NCBI RefSeq assembly: GCF_902167145.1
Contig: NC_050105.1
Location: 135,951,988-136,015,987 of the forward strand
From: Zea mays
Lineage: Eukaryota > Streptophyta > Magnoliopsida > Poales > Poaceae
Length of the DNA: 64,000 nt
Reading direction: 5' to 3'
Part shown: positions 32,248-44,900 of the stretch, one piece after another
How positions within the stretch are numbered: the stretch's first letter is position 1
Layout of the letters: each line of letters opens with the position of its first letter
Notes under the pieces: generated by a model
Seen by the model: only the letters and a program-made list of their open reading frames with translations
Databases searched by the model: none
Told to the model about the DNA's origin: nothing
Position numbers and translations under genes: made by a program

Positions 32248-34854
32248 TTAGAATCTTGCACACATGCAAACGGAAAGCATAATGTCCGGTCGAGATGCAC
32301 ATAAATAAAGCAATGAACCAATCATCGACCGGTATACCTTTTGATCCACGGACTTACCTCCCGTGTCGAGGTCGAGATGCCCATTAGTTCCCATGGGTGT
32401 CTTGATGGGTTTGGCATCCTTCATCCCAAACTTGGTTAGAATGTCTTGGGTGTACTTCGTTTGGCTAATGAAGGTGCCCTCTTGGAGTTGCTTGACTTGG
32501 AATCCTAGAAAATACTTCAACTCCCCCATCATCGACATCTCGAATTTCTGTGTCATGATCCTACTAAACTCTTCACAAGTAGACTCGTTAGTAGACCCAA
32601 ATATAATATCATCAACATAAATTTGGCATACAAACAAGTCATTTTCAAGAGTTTTAGTAAAGAGTGTAGGATCGGCCTTGCCAACTTTGAAGCCATTAGC
32701 AATAAGGAAATCTCTTAGGCATTCATACCATGCTCTTGGGGCTTGCTTGAGCCCATAAAGCGCCTTAGAGAGCCTATATACATGGTTAGGATACTCACTG
32801 TCTTCAAAGCCGGGAGGTTGCTCAACATAGACCTCTTCCTTGATTGGTCCATTTAGGAAGGCACTTTTCACGTCCATTTGATAGAGCTTAAAGCCATGGT
32901 AAGTAGCATAGGCCAATAATATGCGAATTGACTCAAGCCTAGCTACGGGTGCATAGGTTTCACCAAAATCCAAACCTTCGACTTGTGAATACCCTTTGGC
33001 CACGAGTCGAGCTTTGTTCCTTGTCACCACACCATGCTCATCTTGCTTGTTGCGGAAGACCCATTTGGTTCCTACAATATTTTGGTTAGGACGTGGAACT
33101 AAATGCCATACCTCATTCCTTGTGAAATTGTTGAGCTCCTCTTGCATCGCCACCACCCAATCCGAATCTTGAAGTGCTTCCTCTACCCTGTGTGGCTCAA
33201 TAGAGGAAACAAAAGAGTAATGTTCACAAAAATGAGCAACCCGAGATCGAGTAGTTACCCCCTTATAAATGTCGCCGAGGATGGTGTCGACGGGGTGATC
33301 TCGTTGGATTGCTTGGTGGACTCTTGGGTGTGGCGGCCTTGGTTCTTCCTCATCCTCCTTTTCTTGATCATTTGCATCTCCCCCTTGATCATTGCTATCA
33401 TCTTGAGGTGGCTCATCTTCTTGATTTTGCCCTTCATCAACTTGAGTTTCATCCTCATTTTGAGTTGGTGGAGATGCTTGCATGGAGGATGATGGTTGAT
33501 CTTGTGCATTTGGAGGCTCTTCGGATTCCTTAGGACACACATCCCCGATGGACATGTTCCTTAGCGCGATGCATGGAGCCTGTTCTTCACCTATCTCATC
33601 AAGATCAACTTGCTCTTCTTGAGAGCCGTTAGTTTCATCAAACACAACGTCACATGAGACTTCAACTAGTCCAGTGGACTTGTTAAAGACCCTATATGCC
33701 CTTGTGTTTGAGTCATAACCAAGTAAAAAGCCTTCTACAGTTTTAGGAGCAAATTTAGATTTTCTACCTCTTTTAACAAGAATAAAGCATTTGCTACCAA
33801 AAACTCTAAAATATGAAATGTTGGGCTTTTTACCGGTTAGGAGTTCATAGGATGTCTTCTTGAGGATTCGGTGAAGATATAACCGGTTGATGGCGTAGCA
33901 GGCGGTGTTGACCGCTTCGGCCCAAAACCGGTCCGGTGTCTTGTACTCATCAAGCATGGTTCTTGCCATGTCCAAAAGAGTTCGATTCTTCCTCTCTACT
34001 ACACCATTTTGTTGTGGCGTGTAGGGAGAAGAGAACTCATGCTTGATGCCCTCCTCCTCAAGGAAGCTTTCAATTTGAGAGTTCTTGAACTCCGTCCCGT
34101 TGTCGCTTCTTATTTTCTTGATTCTTAAGGCGAACTCATTTTGAGCCCGTCTCAAGAATCCTTTTAAGGTCTCTTGGGTTTGAGATTTTTCCTGTAAAAG
34201 GAATACCCAAGTGAAGCGAGAATAATCATCCACTATTACAAGACAATACTTACTCCCGCCGATGCTTATGTAAGCAATCGGGCCAAATAGATCCATGTGG
34301 AGTAGCTCAAGCGGCCTGTCGGTCGTCATGATGTTCTTGTGTGGATGATGGACTCCAACTTGCTTCCCCGCCTGGCATGCGCTACAAATCCTGTTTTTCT
34401 CAAAATGAACATTTGTTAATCCTAAAATGTGCTCTCCCTTTAGAAGCTTATGAAGATTCTTCATCCCAACATGGGCTAGTCGGCGGTGCCAGAGCCAACC
34501 CATGTTAGTCTTAGCAATTAAGCAAGTGTCGAGTTCAGCTCTATCAAAATCTACCAAGTATAGCTGACCCTCTAACACTCCCTTAAAAGCTATTGAATCA
34601 TCACTTCTTCTAAAGACAGTGACACCTATATCAGTAAAAAGACAGTTGTAGCCCATTTGACATAATTGGGAAACAGAAAGCAAGTTGTAGTCTAAGGAAT
34701 CAACAAGAAAAACATTGGAAATAGAATGGTCAGGAGATATAGCAATTTTACCCAATCCTTTGACCAAACCTTGATTTCCATCCCCGAATGTGATAGCTCG
34801 TTGGGGATCTTGGTTTTTCTCATATGAGGAGAACATCCTTTTCTCCCCTGTCAT
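32248..34854 (-). pseudogene. Sirevirus pol, gag-pre-integrase, integrase and reverse transcriptase
   Basis: The frame can be read upstream of 34854 to a retropepsin-like [11 protein letters not shown]. Then come the GAG-pre-integrase region ([17 protein letters not shown]), the integrase zinc and DDE core ([30 protein letters not shown]), an acidic linker, and RVT_2 ([55 protein letters not shown]). It ends at the TAA at 32248. The pol frame differs by one from the gag frame that stops at 34922, so a frameshift or splicing is needed between them. Confidence 0.94.
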
Positions 34855-34921
34855 GTGGTTTGTGCACCCGCTGTCGAGTATCCAACTTGAGCCCCCGGAT
34901 GCATAAACCTACAAAACAAAT

Positions 34922-37612
34922 TTAGTTCTTGACTTTAGGTACCCAAACTGTTTTGGGTCCTTTGGCATTAGATACAAGAACTTTGGGTACCCAAACACAA
35001 GTCTTGGAACCCTTGTGTTTGCCCCCAACAAATTTGGCAACTACCTTGCCGGATTTGCTAGTAAGCACATAAGATGCATCAAAGGTTTTAAATGAAATGG
35101 CATGATCATTTGATGCAATAGGAGTTTTCTTTCTAGGCAACTTGGCACGGGTTGGTTGCCTAGAGCTAGATGTCTCACCCTTATACATAAAAGCATGATT
35201 AGGGCCAGAGTGAGACTTCCTAGAGTGAATTCTCCTAATTTTGCTCTCGGGATAACCGGCAGGGCACAGAATGTAACCCTCGTTATCCTGAGGCATGGGA
35301 GCCTTGCCCTTAACAAAGTTAGACAAATTTTTAGGAGGGGTATTAAGTTTGACATTGTCTCCCCTTTGGAAGCCAATGCCATCCTTAATGCCAGGGCGTC
35401 TCCCATTATAAAGCATGCTACGAGCAAATTTAAATTTCTCATTCTCTAGGTTGTGCTCGGCAATTTTAGCATCTAATTTTGCTGTATGATCATTTTGTTG
35501 TTTAATTAAAGCCATATGATCATGAATAGCATCAATATCAACATTTCTACATCTAGTACAAATAGATACATGCTCAACAATAGATGTAGAGGGTTTGCAA
35601 GATTTTAATTCTACAACCTTAGTTTGTAATATGTCATTTTTAGTTCTAAGGTCGGAAATAGTAGCATTGCAAACATCAAGATCTTTAGCCTTAGCAATTA
35701 AATTTTCATTCTCTAATCTAAGGCTAGCAAGAGATACATTCAATTCATCAATCTTAGCAAGCAAGTCAACATTATCATCTCTAAGATTGGGAATTGAAAC
35801 ATTACAAGCATGTGAATCAACCTTAGCATTTAAGATAGCATTTTCATTTCTAAGGTTGTCAATCATCTCACGTCATGTGCTTAGCTCACTAGACAATTTT
35901 TCACATTTCTCAATTTCAAGAGCATAAGCCTTTTTAACCTTAACATGTTTCTTGTTTTCTTTGATTAGACAATCCTCTTGGGAATCCAAAAGGTCATCCT
36001 TTTCATGAATAGCACTAACCAATTCATTCAATTTTTCCTTTTGAGCTACGTTAAGGTTGGCAAAAAGGGAACGCAAATTATCTTCCTCATCACTAGCATT
36101 GTCATCACTAGAGGATTCATATTTAGTGGAGGATTTAGATTTAACCTTCTTTTTGCCGTCCTTTGCCATGAGGCACTTGTGGCCGACGTTGGGGAAGAGG
36201 AGTCCCTTGGTGACGGCGATGTTGGCGGCGTCCTCGTCGTCGGAGGAGTCGCTTGAGCTCTCGTCGGAGTCCCACTCGCGACAAACATGGGCATCGCCGC
36301 CCTTCTTCCTGTAGTACCTCTTCTTCTCCTTTCTTCTCCCCTTCTTGTCGTCGCCTCGGTCACTGTCACTAGACATAGGACATTTAGCAATAAAATGACC
36401 GGGCTTACCACATTTGTAGCAAACCTTCTTGGAGCGGGACTTGTAGTCTTTCCCCCTCCTTTGCTTTAGGATTTGGCGGAAGCTCTTGATGACGAGCGCC
36501 ATCTCCTCATTGTCAAGCTTGGAGGCGTCTATTGGTTGTCGACTTGGTGTAGACTCCTCCTTCTTTTCTTCCGTCGCCTTGAATGCAACGGGTTGAACTT
36601 CGGATGTGTCGCCAAGCTCGTTGATTTTCCTCGAGCCTTCTATCATGCACTCAAAACTTACAAAATGCCCGATAACTTCCTCGGGGGTCATTTTAGTGTA
36701 TCTAGGATTACCACGAATCAATTGAACTTGAGTGGGATTTAGAAAAATGAGAGATCTTAAAATAACATTTACCACTTCGTGGTCGTCCCACTTCTTGCTC
36801 CCGAGGTTGCGCACTTGGTTCAACAAAGTCTTGAGCCGGTTGTACATGTGTTGTGGCTCCTCCCCTTTGTGAAGCCGGAACCGACCGAGCTCCCCCTCGA
36901 TCGTTTCCCGCTTGGTGATCTTGGTGAGCTCATCTCCCTCGTGCGCAGTTTTGAGCACATCCCAAATCTCCTTTGCATTTTTCAACCCTTGTACTTTGTT
37001 ATATTCCTCTTTACTTAGTGAGGCAAGGAGAATTGTTGTGGCTTGTGAGTTGAAGTGCTCGATTTGGGCTACCTCATCCTCATCATAGTTCTCATCCCCT
37101 ATAGATGGTACCTGCGCACCAAACTCAACAACATCCCATATGCTTTTGTGGAGCGAGATTAGATGAAATCGCATTAAATCGCTCCACCTAGCGTAATCTT
37201 CACCATCAAACGTTGGTGGTTTGCCTAATGGGACGGAAAGCAAAGGTGTATGTTTGGAAATGCGAGGGTAGCGTAGGGGGATCTTACTATACTTCTTGCG
37301 CTCTTGGCGCTTAGAAGTGACGGAGGGCGCATCGGAGTCGGAGGTAGAAGTTGATGAAGTGTCGGTCTCGTAGTAGACCACCTTCCTCATCCTCTTGTGC
37401 TTGTCGCCTTTCCGATGCGGCTTGTGGGAAGAAGATTTTTCCTTCTTCTCTTTGTGGTGAGAAGAAGATTTCTTCTCCTTCCCTTTGTTGGAGGAGCTCT
37501 TCTTCTTCTCCCTCCTTTTGGTGCGGGACTCTTCCGATGAAGTGCTCCCGTAGCTTGTAGTGGGCTTTTCGCCGGTCTCCATCTCCTTCTTGGCGTGATC
37601 TCCCGACATCAC
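34922..37612 (-). pseudogene. Sirevirus gag
   Basis: Starting at 37612, the protein has a Ser/Lys-rich N terminus, a UBN2-type Gag core (GKPPTFDGEDYARWSDLM, IWDVVEFG, RFRLHKGEEPQHMYNRL) and a CCHC knuckle (CYKCGKPGHFIAKC). A long acidic and coiled-coil tail follows. An in-frame TGA at 35873-35875 splits it; the coiled-coil part resumes at once (IDNLRNENAILNAKV, with heptad-like repeats) and ends with VWVPKVKN repeats at 34922. The long Gag with coiled coils is typical of sireviruses. Confidence 0.9.
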
Positions 37613-37643
37613 TTCGAGCGGTTAGGCTCTAATGAAGCACCAG

Positions 37644-37655
37644 GCTCTGATACCA
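37644..37655 (-). promoter_or_regulatory. Sirevirus primer-binding site (tRNA-iMet)
   Basis: On the minus strand TGGTATCAGAGC lies two bases inside the 5' LTR. It is the standard 12-nt complement of the 3' end of plant initiator methionine tRNA and primes minus-strand cDNA. Confidence 0.95.
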
Positions 37656-37657
37656 AT

Positions 37658-38960
37658 TGATAGTCGCCTAGAGGGGGGGTGAATAGGGCGAAACTGAAAT
37701 TTACAAAATTAAACACAACTACAAGCCGGGGTTAGCGTTAGAAATATAAACGAGTCAGAGAGAGAGGGCACAAAACAAATCCCAAGCGAATAAGCAAGAG
37801 AGACACGGAGATTTGTTTTACCGAGGTTCGATTCTTGCAAACCTACTCCCCGTTGAGGAGGCCACAAAGGCCGGGTCTCTTTCAACCCTTCCCTCTCTCA
37901 AACGGTCCCTCGGACCGAGTGAGCTTCTCTTCTCTAATCAAAGCCGGGAACAAAACTTCCCCGCAAGGGCCACCACACAATTGGTGCCTCTTGCCTTGAT
38001 TACAATGGAGTTGTGATCTCAAGAACAAGTGAGAAAGAAAAGAAGCAATCCAAGCGCAAGAGCTCAAATGAACACGGCAAATCACTCTCACTAGTCACTA
38101 GGGCTTTGTGTGGAATTGGAGAGGATTTGATCTCTTTAGTGTGTCTAGAATTGAATGCTAGAGCTCTTGTAGTAGTTGAGAAGTGGAAAACTTGGATGCA
38201 ATGAATGGTGGGGTGGTTGGGGTATTTATAGCCCCAACCACCAAACTTGACCGTTGGCTGGAGGCTTCTGCTCGATGGCGCACCGGACAGTCCGGTGCAC
38301 ACCGGACAGTCCGGTGCCCCTGCCACGTCATCACTGCCGTTGGATTCTGACCGTTGGAGCTTCTGACTTGTGGGCCCGCCTGGGTGTCCGGTGCACACCG
38401 GACATGTACTGTTTGATGTCCGGTGCACCGGCATGGGCGATTCTGACTTCTGCGCGCGCTGAGCGCGCATTAAATGCTCCGCAGGGAGCCGTTGCTCCGC
38501 TGGCACACCGGACAGTCCGGTGCACACCGGACAGTCCGGTGAATTTTAGCGGAGCGGCTGCCGCGCGAACCCGAGGCTGGCAAGTTCAGGAGGCCGACCT
38601 TCCTTGGAGCACCGGACATGTCCGGTGCACACCGGACAGTCCGGTGAATTATAGCGCGCCGGCTTCCGATAATTCCCGAAGGCGAAGAGTTTGAGTCTGA
38701 GTCCCCTGGTGCACCGGACAGGTACTGTTCACTGTCCGGTGGCACACCGGACAGTCCGGTGCGCCAGACCAGGGGTGCCCTCGGTTGCCCCTTTGGTCCT
38801 TTATTGAATCCAAAACTTGGTCTTTTTATTGGCTGAGTGTGAACCTTTTACACCTGTATAATCTATACACTTGGGCAAACTAGTTAGTCCAATTATTTGT
38901 GTTGGGCAATTCAACCACCAAAATTATTTAGGAACTAGGTGTAAGCCTAATTCCCTTTCA
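37658..38960 (-). repeat. Sirevirus 5' LTR
   Basis: It is 1303 bp, 19 bp shorter than the other LTR. The palindrome array (about 38280-38770) lies upstream of the minus-strand TATA box (near 38222-38231), that is, in U3, as expected of a cis-regulatory array. Confidence 0.96.
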
Positions 38961-38965
38961 GATCC

Positions 38966-40094
38966 TGACGTCGTTGGCGACGCGGTGCTGGAGACCTTGG
39001 GGCAGATGACGTATTTCTCCGGCCAGGGGTTGGTCCACCCATGCCTGTCCGGCGTCCCGACGGATCGGCTCAAGCGCCCCTGTTCCCTCGTTGAGCCTGG
39101 CCTGCGCCTCGCGGACTTGCTCGAGTTGTGGGTCGTAACCCCCCGCCGGAGCGGGGACCACAGCTAGCTCCCGTGGGATGTCGGCGCGAGGCACCGGCCT
39201 AGGGAGATCACCATCCTCCGGCATGCCAAGATGGTTGCCTTCGGTGGGATCCCCTAGCTCAATGTGGAAACATTCGCGGCTTGGGCCGCAGCTCTCGTCA
39301 CCGAGGCTGCGGCTTCCGTCGGAACGGTCGGATAGACAGTAGTCACATGCGGTCATGAAGTCCCGCATGGCACTGGGGTTGCCATGTCCGGAGAAATCCC
39401 AACCGATGCTGGGATCGTCATCTTCCTCGGACCCGGAGGGCCCGTAGGTCGAGACGTCCGTCAGTCGGTCCCAAGGCGACCGCATACAGAACCTCAGTGG
39501 GGTTGCACTCGCCTCAATGAGAGCGCCCGCCAAAACGAGGTCGTTTGGCGGGTTGAGGCCGAGTCGAAATGACGCAAGATGGGAGTTAGTCGTTACCTTT
39601 TGGTCGACGAGGAGCGACGTAGTCACATCGGGGACTGGTTGCGCCGTCATCTCTGGTTCGAGGGCGACGTCCTGCAGGCTTTCCGCGAGCGCACCGGCGT
39701 CGTCTTCTTGCTCAGGGTCAGCGTGCCGCGGGGGGACGGCGCTTGCCTCCGTCTCGAACGCGAGGTCGACGTCCGGCGTGCCTTCCGTCGGGGCGTCGGG
39801 GGCGTCGATTCGCTCGACGGCCGGCGAAGCGTGGCCTCCCGTCTGGCCTTGACGGCCCCGCCTCCTCCTTCGTTGGCGGGGGAGAGAACGGAGCGAGCCC
39901 GAATGTTGCTCTTCCACCACGCGGGGTAGACGTCGTCGATTCCGCCGCCGGCGGGCGGGTTGTCGGCCGCCATTGTCGTAGTCGCGCGGCGGTGGAAGAA
40001 GTGTCATGTCGTAGCTGCCGTCGAAGGACATGAACTCAAGAGTCCCGAAACGAAGCACCGTCCCGGGCCGGAGAGGTTGCTGGAGACTGCCCAT
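38966..40094 (-). pseudogene. Gypsy gag, 5' part, cut off by the Sirevirus
   Basis: This begins MGSLQQPLRPGTVLRFGTLE 40 bp after the primer-binding region and runs open to the insertion site. It is rich in Arg, Pro and acidic residues and has no named domain. The N-terminal Gag extension before the core is a feature of this element group. The frame continues at 29459 on the far side of the insertion. Confidence 0.8.
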
Positions 40095-40134
40095 CTGGAG
40101 CTTGACGGGGAGCTGTTCGTCAGCACGCAGCGTG

Positions 40135-40152
40135 CCCCTACCTGGCGCGCCA
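40135..40152 (-). promoter_or_regulatory. Gypsy primer-binding site
   Basis: Two bases inside the 5' LTR, the minus strand reads TGGCGCGCCAGGTAGGGG. It begins TGG as expected of a site that pairs with the CCA end of a tRNA. I cannot name the tRNA without a search; it is not the initiator methionine tRNA used by many plant elements. Confidence 0.7.
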
Positions 40153-40154
40153 AC

Positions 40155-41835
40155 TGTCGGCGTTTCGAGACAGGGGGGTCCCTAAGCCGACGAGTGAGTG
40201 TGCTGCGTGCCCCAGCCCAGATGGGTCGAGCGCGTGGGCGAGCGCGAAGGGGGGAGAGGCGAGGCGGCCGGAGCCGAGCGTGAGAGAGGTGGAAGTCCCG
40301 CGGCCTTCGTGTTCGTCCCGCGCCCAGGTCAGGTGCGCTTGCAGTAGGGGGGTTACAAGCGTCCACGCGGGTGAGGGAAGCGAGCGGCCCCAAGAGAGCG
40401 CCTGTCCCGTCCTCGGTCCCGCGCGGCCAACCTTCTCTGAGAAGGCCCTGGTCCTTCCTTTTATAGTCGTAAGGAGAGGATCCAGGTGTACAATGGGGAT
40501 GTAGCAGAGTGCTACGTGTCTAGCGGAGGGAGAGCTAGCGCCCTAGGTACATGCCAACGTGGCAGCCGGAGAGATCTGGGCACCCTGCTGGCGTGATGTC
40601 GTGGCTGTTGGAGGTGCGGCGGAGCCTGATGGAGGGACAACTGTTGGAGCGGTCGAGTCCCTGCTGACGTTGTCCTGCTTCCGTAAGAGAGCTAGGGGCC
40701 GCCGTCGTCATAGAGCTTGTGGAGCGCCATCATTGCCTTTCTGGCGGAGCTGGCCGGATGAGACGCCGGTCTTGTTCTCCGTGACCCGAGTCGATTCGGG
40801 GTGGGATGATGATGGCGCCTCCTGTTGACGTGGCGGTCTGTGCCCTAGGCAGGGCGACGTGGGGTTTCCTCCGAAGCCGAGGTTGAGTCTGCCTTCTGTT
40901 GCCGTGGCCGAGCCCGAGCCAAGGGGTCGGTCGAGGCGGAAGTCGTTCGGCCGAGGCCAGGGCGGAGTCCGAGCCCTGGGGTCGGGCGAGGCGGAGTTTC
41001 GTCGTCTTCCGGGTCTTAGCCCGAGTCCGAGCCCCTGGGTCGGGCGGAGCGGAGTTCGCCGTCTTCCGGGTCTTAGCCCGAGTCCGAGCCCTGGGGTCGG
41101 GCGGAGCGGAGTTCGCCGTCTTCCGGGTCTTAGCCCGAGTCCGAGCCCTGGGGTCGGGCGGAGCGGAGTTCGCCGTCTTCCGGGTCTTAGCCCGAGTCCG
41201 AGCCCTGGGGTCGGGCGGAGCGGAGTTCGCCGTCTTCCGGGTCTTAGCCCGAGTCCGAGCCCTGGGGTCGGGCGGAGCGGAGTTCGCCGTCTTCCGGGTC
41301 TTAGCCCGAGTCCGAGCCCTGGGGTCGGGCGGAGCGGAGTTCGCCGTGGCGGCTTTGGCGAGGCCTGACTGCCTGTCAGACTTACTCTGTCGAGTGGCGC
41401 TGCAGTCGGAGTGGCGCAGGCGGCGCTGTCCTTCTGTCAGACTGGCCAGTGGAGCGGTGGAGTGACGGCGGTCACCTCGGCTCTGCCGGAGGCGCGTGTC
41501 AGGATAGAGGTGTCAGGCCTCCTGTGTGTTAAATGCCCCTGCAATTTGGTCAGTCGGTGTGGTGATTTAGTCAAGGTTGCTTCTGAGCGAAGCCAAGGCC
41601 TTGGGCGAGCCGGTGATGTGTCCGCCATAAAAAGGGGGCCTCGGGCGAGACGGAAGTCTCTCGAGGTCGGCTGCCTTCGGCCGAGGCTAGGCTCGGGTGA
41701 AGCGTGATCGAGTCACTCGTGTGGACTGATCCCTGACTTAATCATGCCCATCAGGCCTTTGCAGCTTTATGCTGATGGGGGTTACCAGCTGAGAATTAGG
41801 CGTCTTGAGGGTACCCCTAATTATGGTCCCCGACA
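40155..41835 (-). repeat. Gypsy 5' LTR
   Basis: This right copy drives transcription toward the left. A minus-strand TATA box lies at about 40458-40467. The six 57-bp units are at 41004-41345. Differences from the 3' LTR were seen at 40640, 41352 and 41368. Confidence 0.96.
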
Positions 41836-41971
41836 CATCTCCATTTCTCGCACATTTGTAGATAATATATACATATACTATATTTATGTGTAATAATTAT
41901 TATTATAAAAGGCCTTTTTTATAAGTCTTGTCCTGGGCCTCTAAAATGTCAGGACCGACACTGCTACCAAT

Positions 41972-44900
41972 TGTCTCAAATATACTACAACGTAGTGAGC
42001 TGCCATATAATTTAGATTTAGAGCTTTACTGTTAAAGTAGAATATTACGTTGGTGCCCTAAATCCTACAAAATATACTCATTTTTAAATTATATGATATT
42101 TTTATAGGTCACAACGTTTCCGATACTCTAATTACGGTAGAAAGGTCAAAATCGATCCACATATCCAAACAAGCCCTGAATAAATATGTTTTTTTTTGCA
42201 GTAAAAGCCTGGAGAAATCAGAAACGTAGTCGGCCGGGCCGACAAGTACTATGCAATACTAGCGTGAGTTTTGTTTTTGTTTTGGAGCTAGTGGGGGTGG
42301 TGCATTGTTTATGCCCGGGAATTTCGCTACGAGGAACAGGAACCGGAGGTTGGGTTGGGTTGGGTTGGGTTTGGACGGATCATGAGAAGTCAGTCATGGA
42401 GCCCTGCGGAGATAAGGCGATGGATGGAAACATGCACGCTGGACGCGACGCAGCGAATCCAACACGCAACGAATCTACCTCAGTCTACTGCTGTCTGCTC
42501 CTGGGGCAGTCGTTTTTCTTTATGCTTCCTTTCGTACCCACAGTTGTTCACGTGAGCCCTCCGGAGTCCGGCCCCGCGGCGTCGGCGCGGCATTGAATCC
42601 TGTACAGCAACTGCACGGTCCATCAAATTGGAATCTTTACTTTTGATTTAAGCCTCATCAGTTTTATAAGCTTTAACTTTTTTATTGCAATGCTATAATA
42701 AAACCCTTTTTTTATAGACACTATCGAACTTTCTCTCTGCCTCCCTCCTTTCTTTTATGGTTTGCCGAGCTCGCTGCCCCAACCCCAACCTCGCTAGCTG
42801 CCTAGCTCTAGGGTTTCAAACGGTACTTAAATTTGGTTTTGAGGTTCCCCGTTGTAAATACCTTTAGACTGACCCACTAGTAAACACCTATTTCACCGTC
42901 TATAATATCAAAACTGTGTTTTACACTACACATCTACTTTATTCATACCGGCGAATTCAAAGAACTTGCTATGTACTCAACGAACCGCAGCCTGGCAGCC
43001 GGCAGGAGTACGGATGGTACATTTTAATATTTGATGCGTCGAGACAGTGTACCCGTTGAAAAATGAAGACGCCAATTGCAGAGCCCACATTAGTACTCGA
43101 AAATATACTCCCTTTATTCTAAAAAACATGAAATATCTTAACCTTTATAACAAAAAACCAAAACATGCTATAACTAAAACGAAATAAGTATAATTATAAC
43201 ATGTTACCGAGTCAAATCATATTATTTTTTTATCAATTCCATAACTATAATATAATACATATATTATAAATAATATCATTACATTCTTTTTATCAAATTG
43301 GGTTTGATATATTATATCTATTTGAGGTCATAAATGTTGGTCTAAAAGAAGATAAATCTAAGATTATATCTTTTCAGGACCGAAAAAAAACCTATTTGCA
43401 TCATTGCCCCCCTAGTTTTAAGAATAGAACCAAGTGCATGCTATATGTGTACCCATAGATCAACCACAAACATATAGAGACAAATTATAGAGGATATAAT
43501 TCATAGAATTTTATTACATCACGATTATTTTTCATTACAAGAATACCAAAAGTATTAGGGGGAACATGAAAGATTACTAGCTCTCCAGTGAACATCCACC
43601 ATACTCCACACGGAACATTGTCTAGTTGACGCAAGATTAAAAGCATCACAATCTGTTACCCATCCGAGTTTCCTGACTTAACGCTTAATAAGATTGATAG
43701 AGTACTTATACAATAAGCTGTACCTGTTTTTTTCATAAGTCTATTTTTTTTTTAAAAAAAAATCTGGTTAAAAATTGGAAAGGGCAATTCTTTAAAGTGA
43801 ATGCTGAGTACAATCCCTTCCTTGTTGCATTGGTATTATCACATTGGACAATCAATACAAAGGAGATAAAACCCCACCCTCCGTGCATAGGACCGGCGGT
43901 ATGTACACCTAAATCATTTGTCCAAACGAGTGGGCTCGTCCTTGGTGCTGACGATCCATTCGTCATTATCACGAGAGATATATAGTTGGCCACCATTGAT
44001 TCCTCCATTTAGCATCTGGACCACACAGTTGTCGCCCTGAGTTTCAAATCGGCCTCGACGCCCTCTAGAGAAAAGCCCTCAAACGACGCACACATATTAT
44101 GGATTGCATAGTTGTACCGAGTTCGATCTGTTGTTTTTTTTTTTATTTTGGATGAACTTACACGAAGGTGCCCATTCCTTAATTCCTTATTTTTTGTGCC
44201 GAAGAGTCTGCAACCTGCAAATGTCTAGTTCCCTTCCCATGGGTAGCTAAGCTAGCAGACAACAGTGGTGAAGCCTGACAGCAACCCGTCCGTCCGAGAG
44301 AAAACTGAAAATCGGCAGCCATGGGCCCATGGCCATGGGTGATGAGATCATGAGAGTCCCCTTCTGGTGGACGAACGGCGCAATCACTTGCTTCGACAAA
44401 CTGCGTCGCAATGTCCAGTATCTTAAACAGAGCCAGAGCCAGAGCGAGCGTCCGGGTAAAGATTCGGATTTCGGAATGGCTTTGCACAATTCGAGCCAAT
44501 TCAGAGGTGGTCGATCGTACTCGAACACTGCTCTGTACGTCATCGAAACGATTGCGTGAAGCAGGCAGTTTCGTTTGGTAGTAGGAACTAGGAAGCAGCT
44601 CCCTCCTGAAACGAAAACGAGAGACGACGTAGTACCGCTTCCAGATCTTCCAACCATTGATCTGAACCAGCTAAGATACTTCTGGACTCGTAGTTCCACA
44701 TGACATGGCATTTGCGGAGAAAGATATGCTGGACAACACAACGCCACCGAAACCCTAGTACTCCTAGAAGAACAAATTTAGGTAGCGCTGCCCTGCTCTC
44801 CTCTCTCTCTCTCTCTCTCTCTTATTATATCGCGTTCGTCTGTCCCTCGATGCAGTTCATTGCGGTTGTCCACCAACGCAACGAGTCGTAACAGAACGCG

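Larger units (their letters stand above)
29460..38960 (-). mobile_element. Ty1/Copia Sirevirus (Ji/Opie-like) nested in Gypsy gag
   Basis: LTRs are 29460-30781 and 37658-38960, and GATCC flanks the element (29455-29459 and 38961-38965). The LTRs carry arrays of the CACCGGAC/GTCCGGTG palindrome. The primer-binding site TGGTATCAGAGC is complementary to the initiator methionine tRNA. Several polypurine tracts precede the 3' LTR. These three features are established hallmarks of the genus Sirevirus. Gag and pol are on the minus strand in different frames. Two in-frame stops are present (35873-35875 and 32248-32250). Confidence 0.97.
19341..41835 (-). mobile_element. Ty3/Gypsy retrotransposon, Tat lineage, full length with a nested Sirevirus
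   Basis: Both LTRs are 1681 bp (19341-21021 and 40155-41835), begin TGTCGG and end CGACA. CATCT flanks the element (19336-19340 and 41836-41840). Without the nested Copia it is about 13 kb. Gene order on the minus strand is gag, protease, reverse transcriptase, RNase H, a second (archaeal-type) RNase H and integrase, then a 3-kb non-coding 3' region. The second RNase H before integrase marks the Tat/Ogre lineage. Three in-frame stop codons interrupt one long frame. By eye the LTRs differ at three bases only. Confidence 0.96.
19045..41963. mobile_element. Non-autonomous hAT element, split by a nested Gypsy element
   Basis: The left end CAGCGCCGGCCATGGCGGGG (19045) and the inverted right end CAGTGTCGGTCCTGAC (from 41963) are hAT-type terminal repeats, mostly differing by C/T transitions. 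A perfect 8-bp duplication CTACCAAT lies outside both ends (19037-19044 and 41964-41971). Once the Gypsy insertion is set aside, only about 419 bp of hAT sequence remains and no transposase is seen, so this was a MITE-like passenger. The two halves are 22.5 kb apart and can be joined only through the TSD. Confidence 0.85.

Noticed and set aside
43100..43400. Stowaway-like MITE near 43107
   Set aside because: Only one end resembles the family consensus; no matching second end or TA duplication was found.
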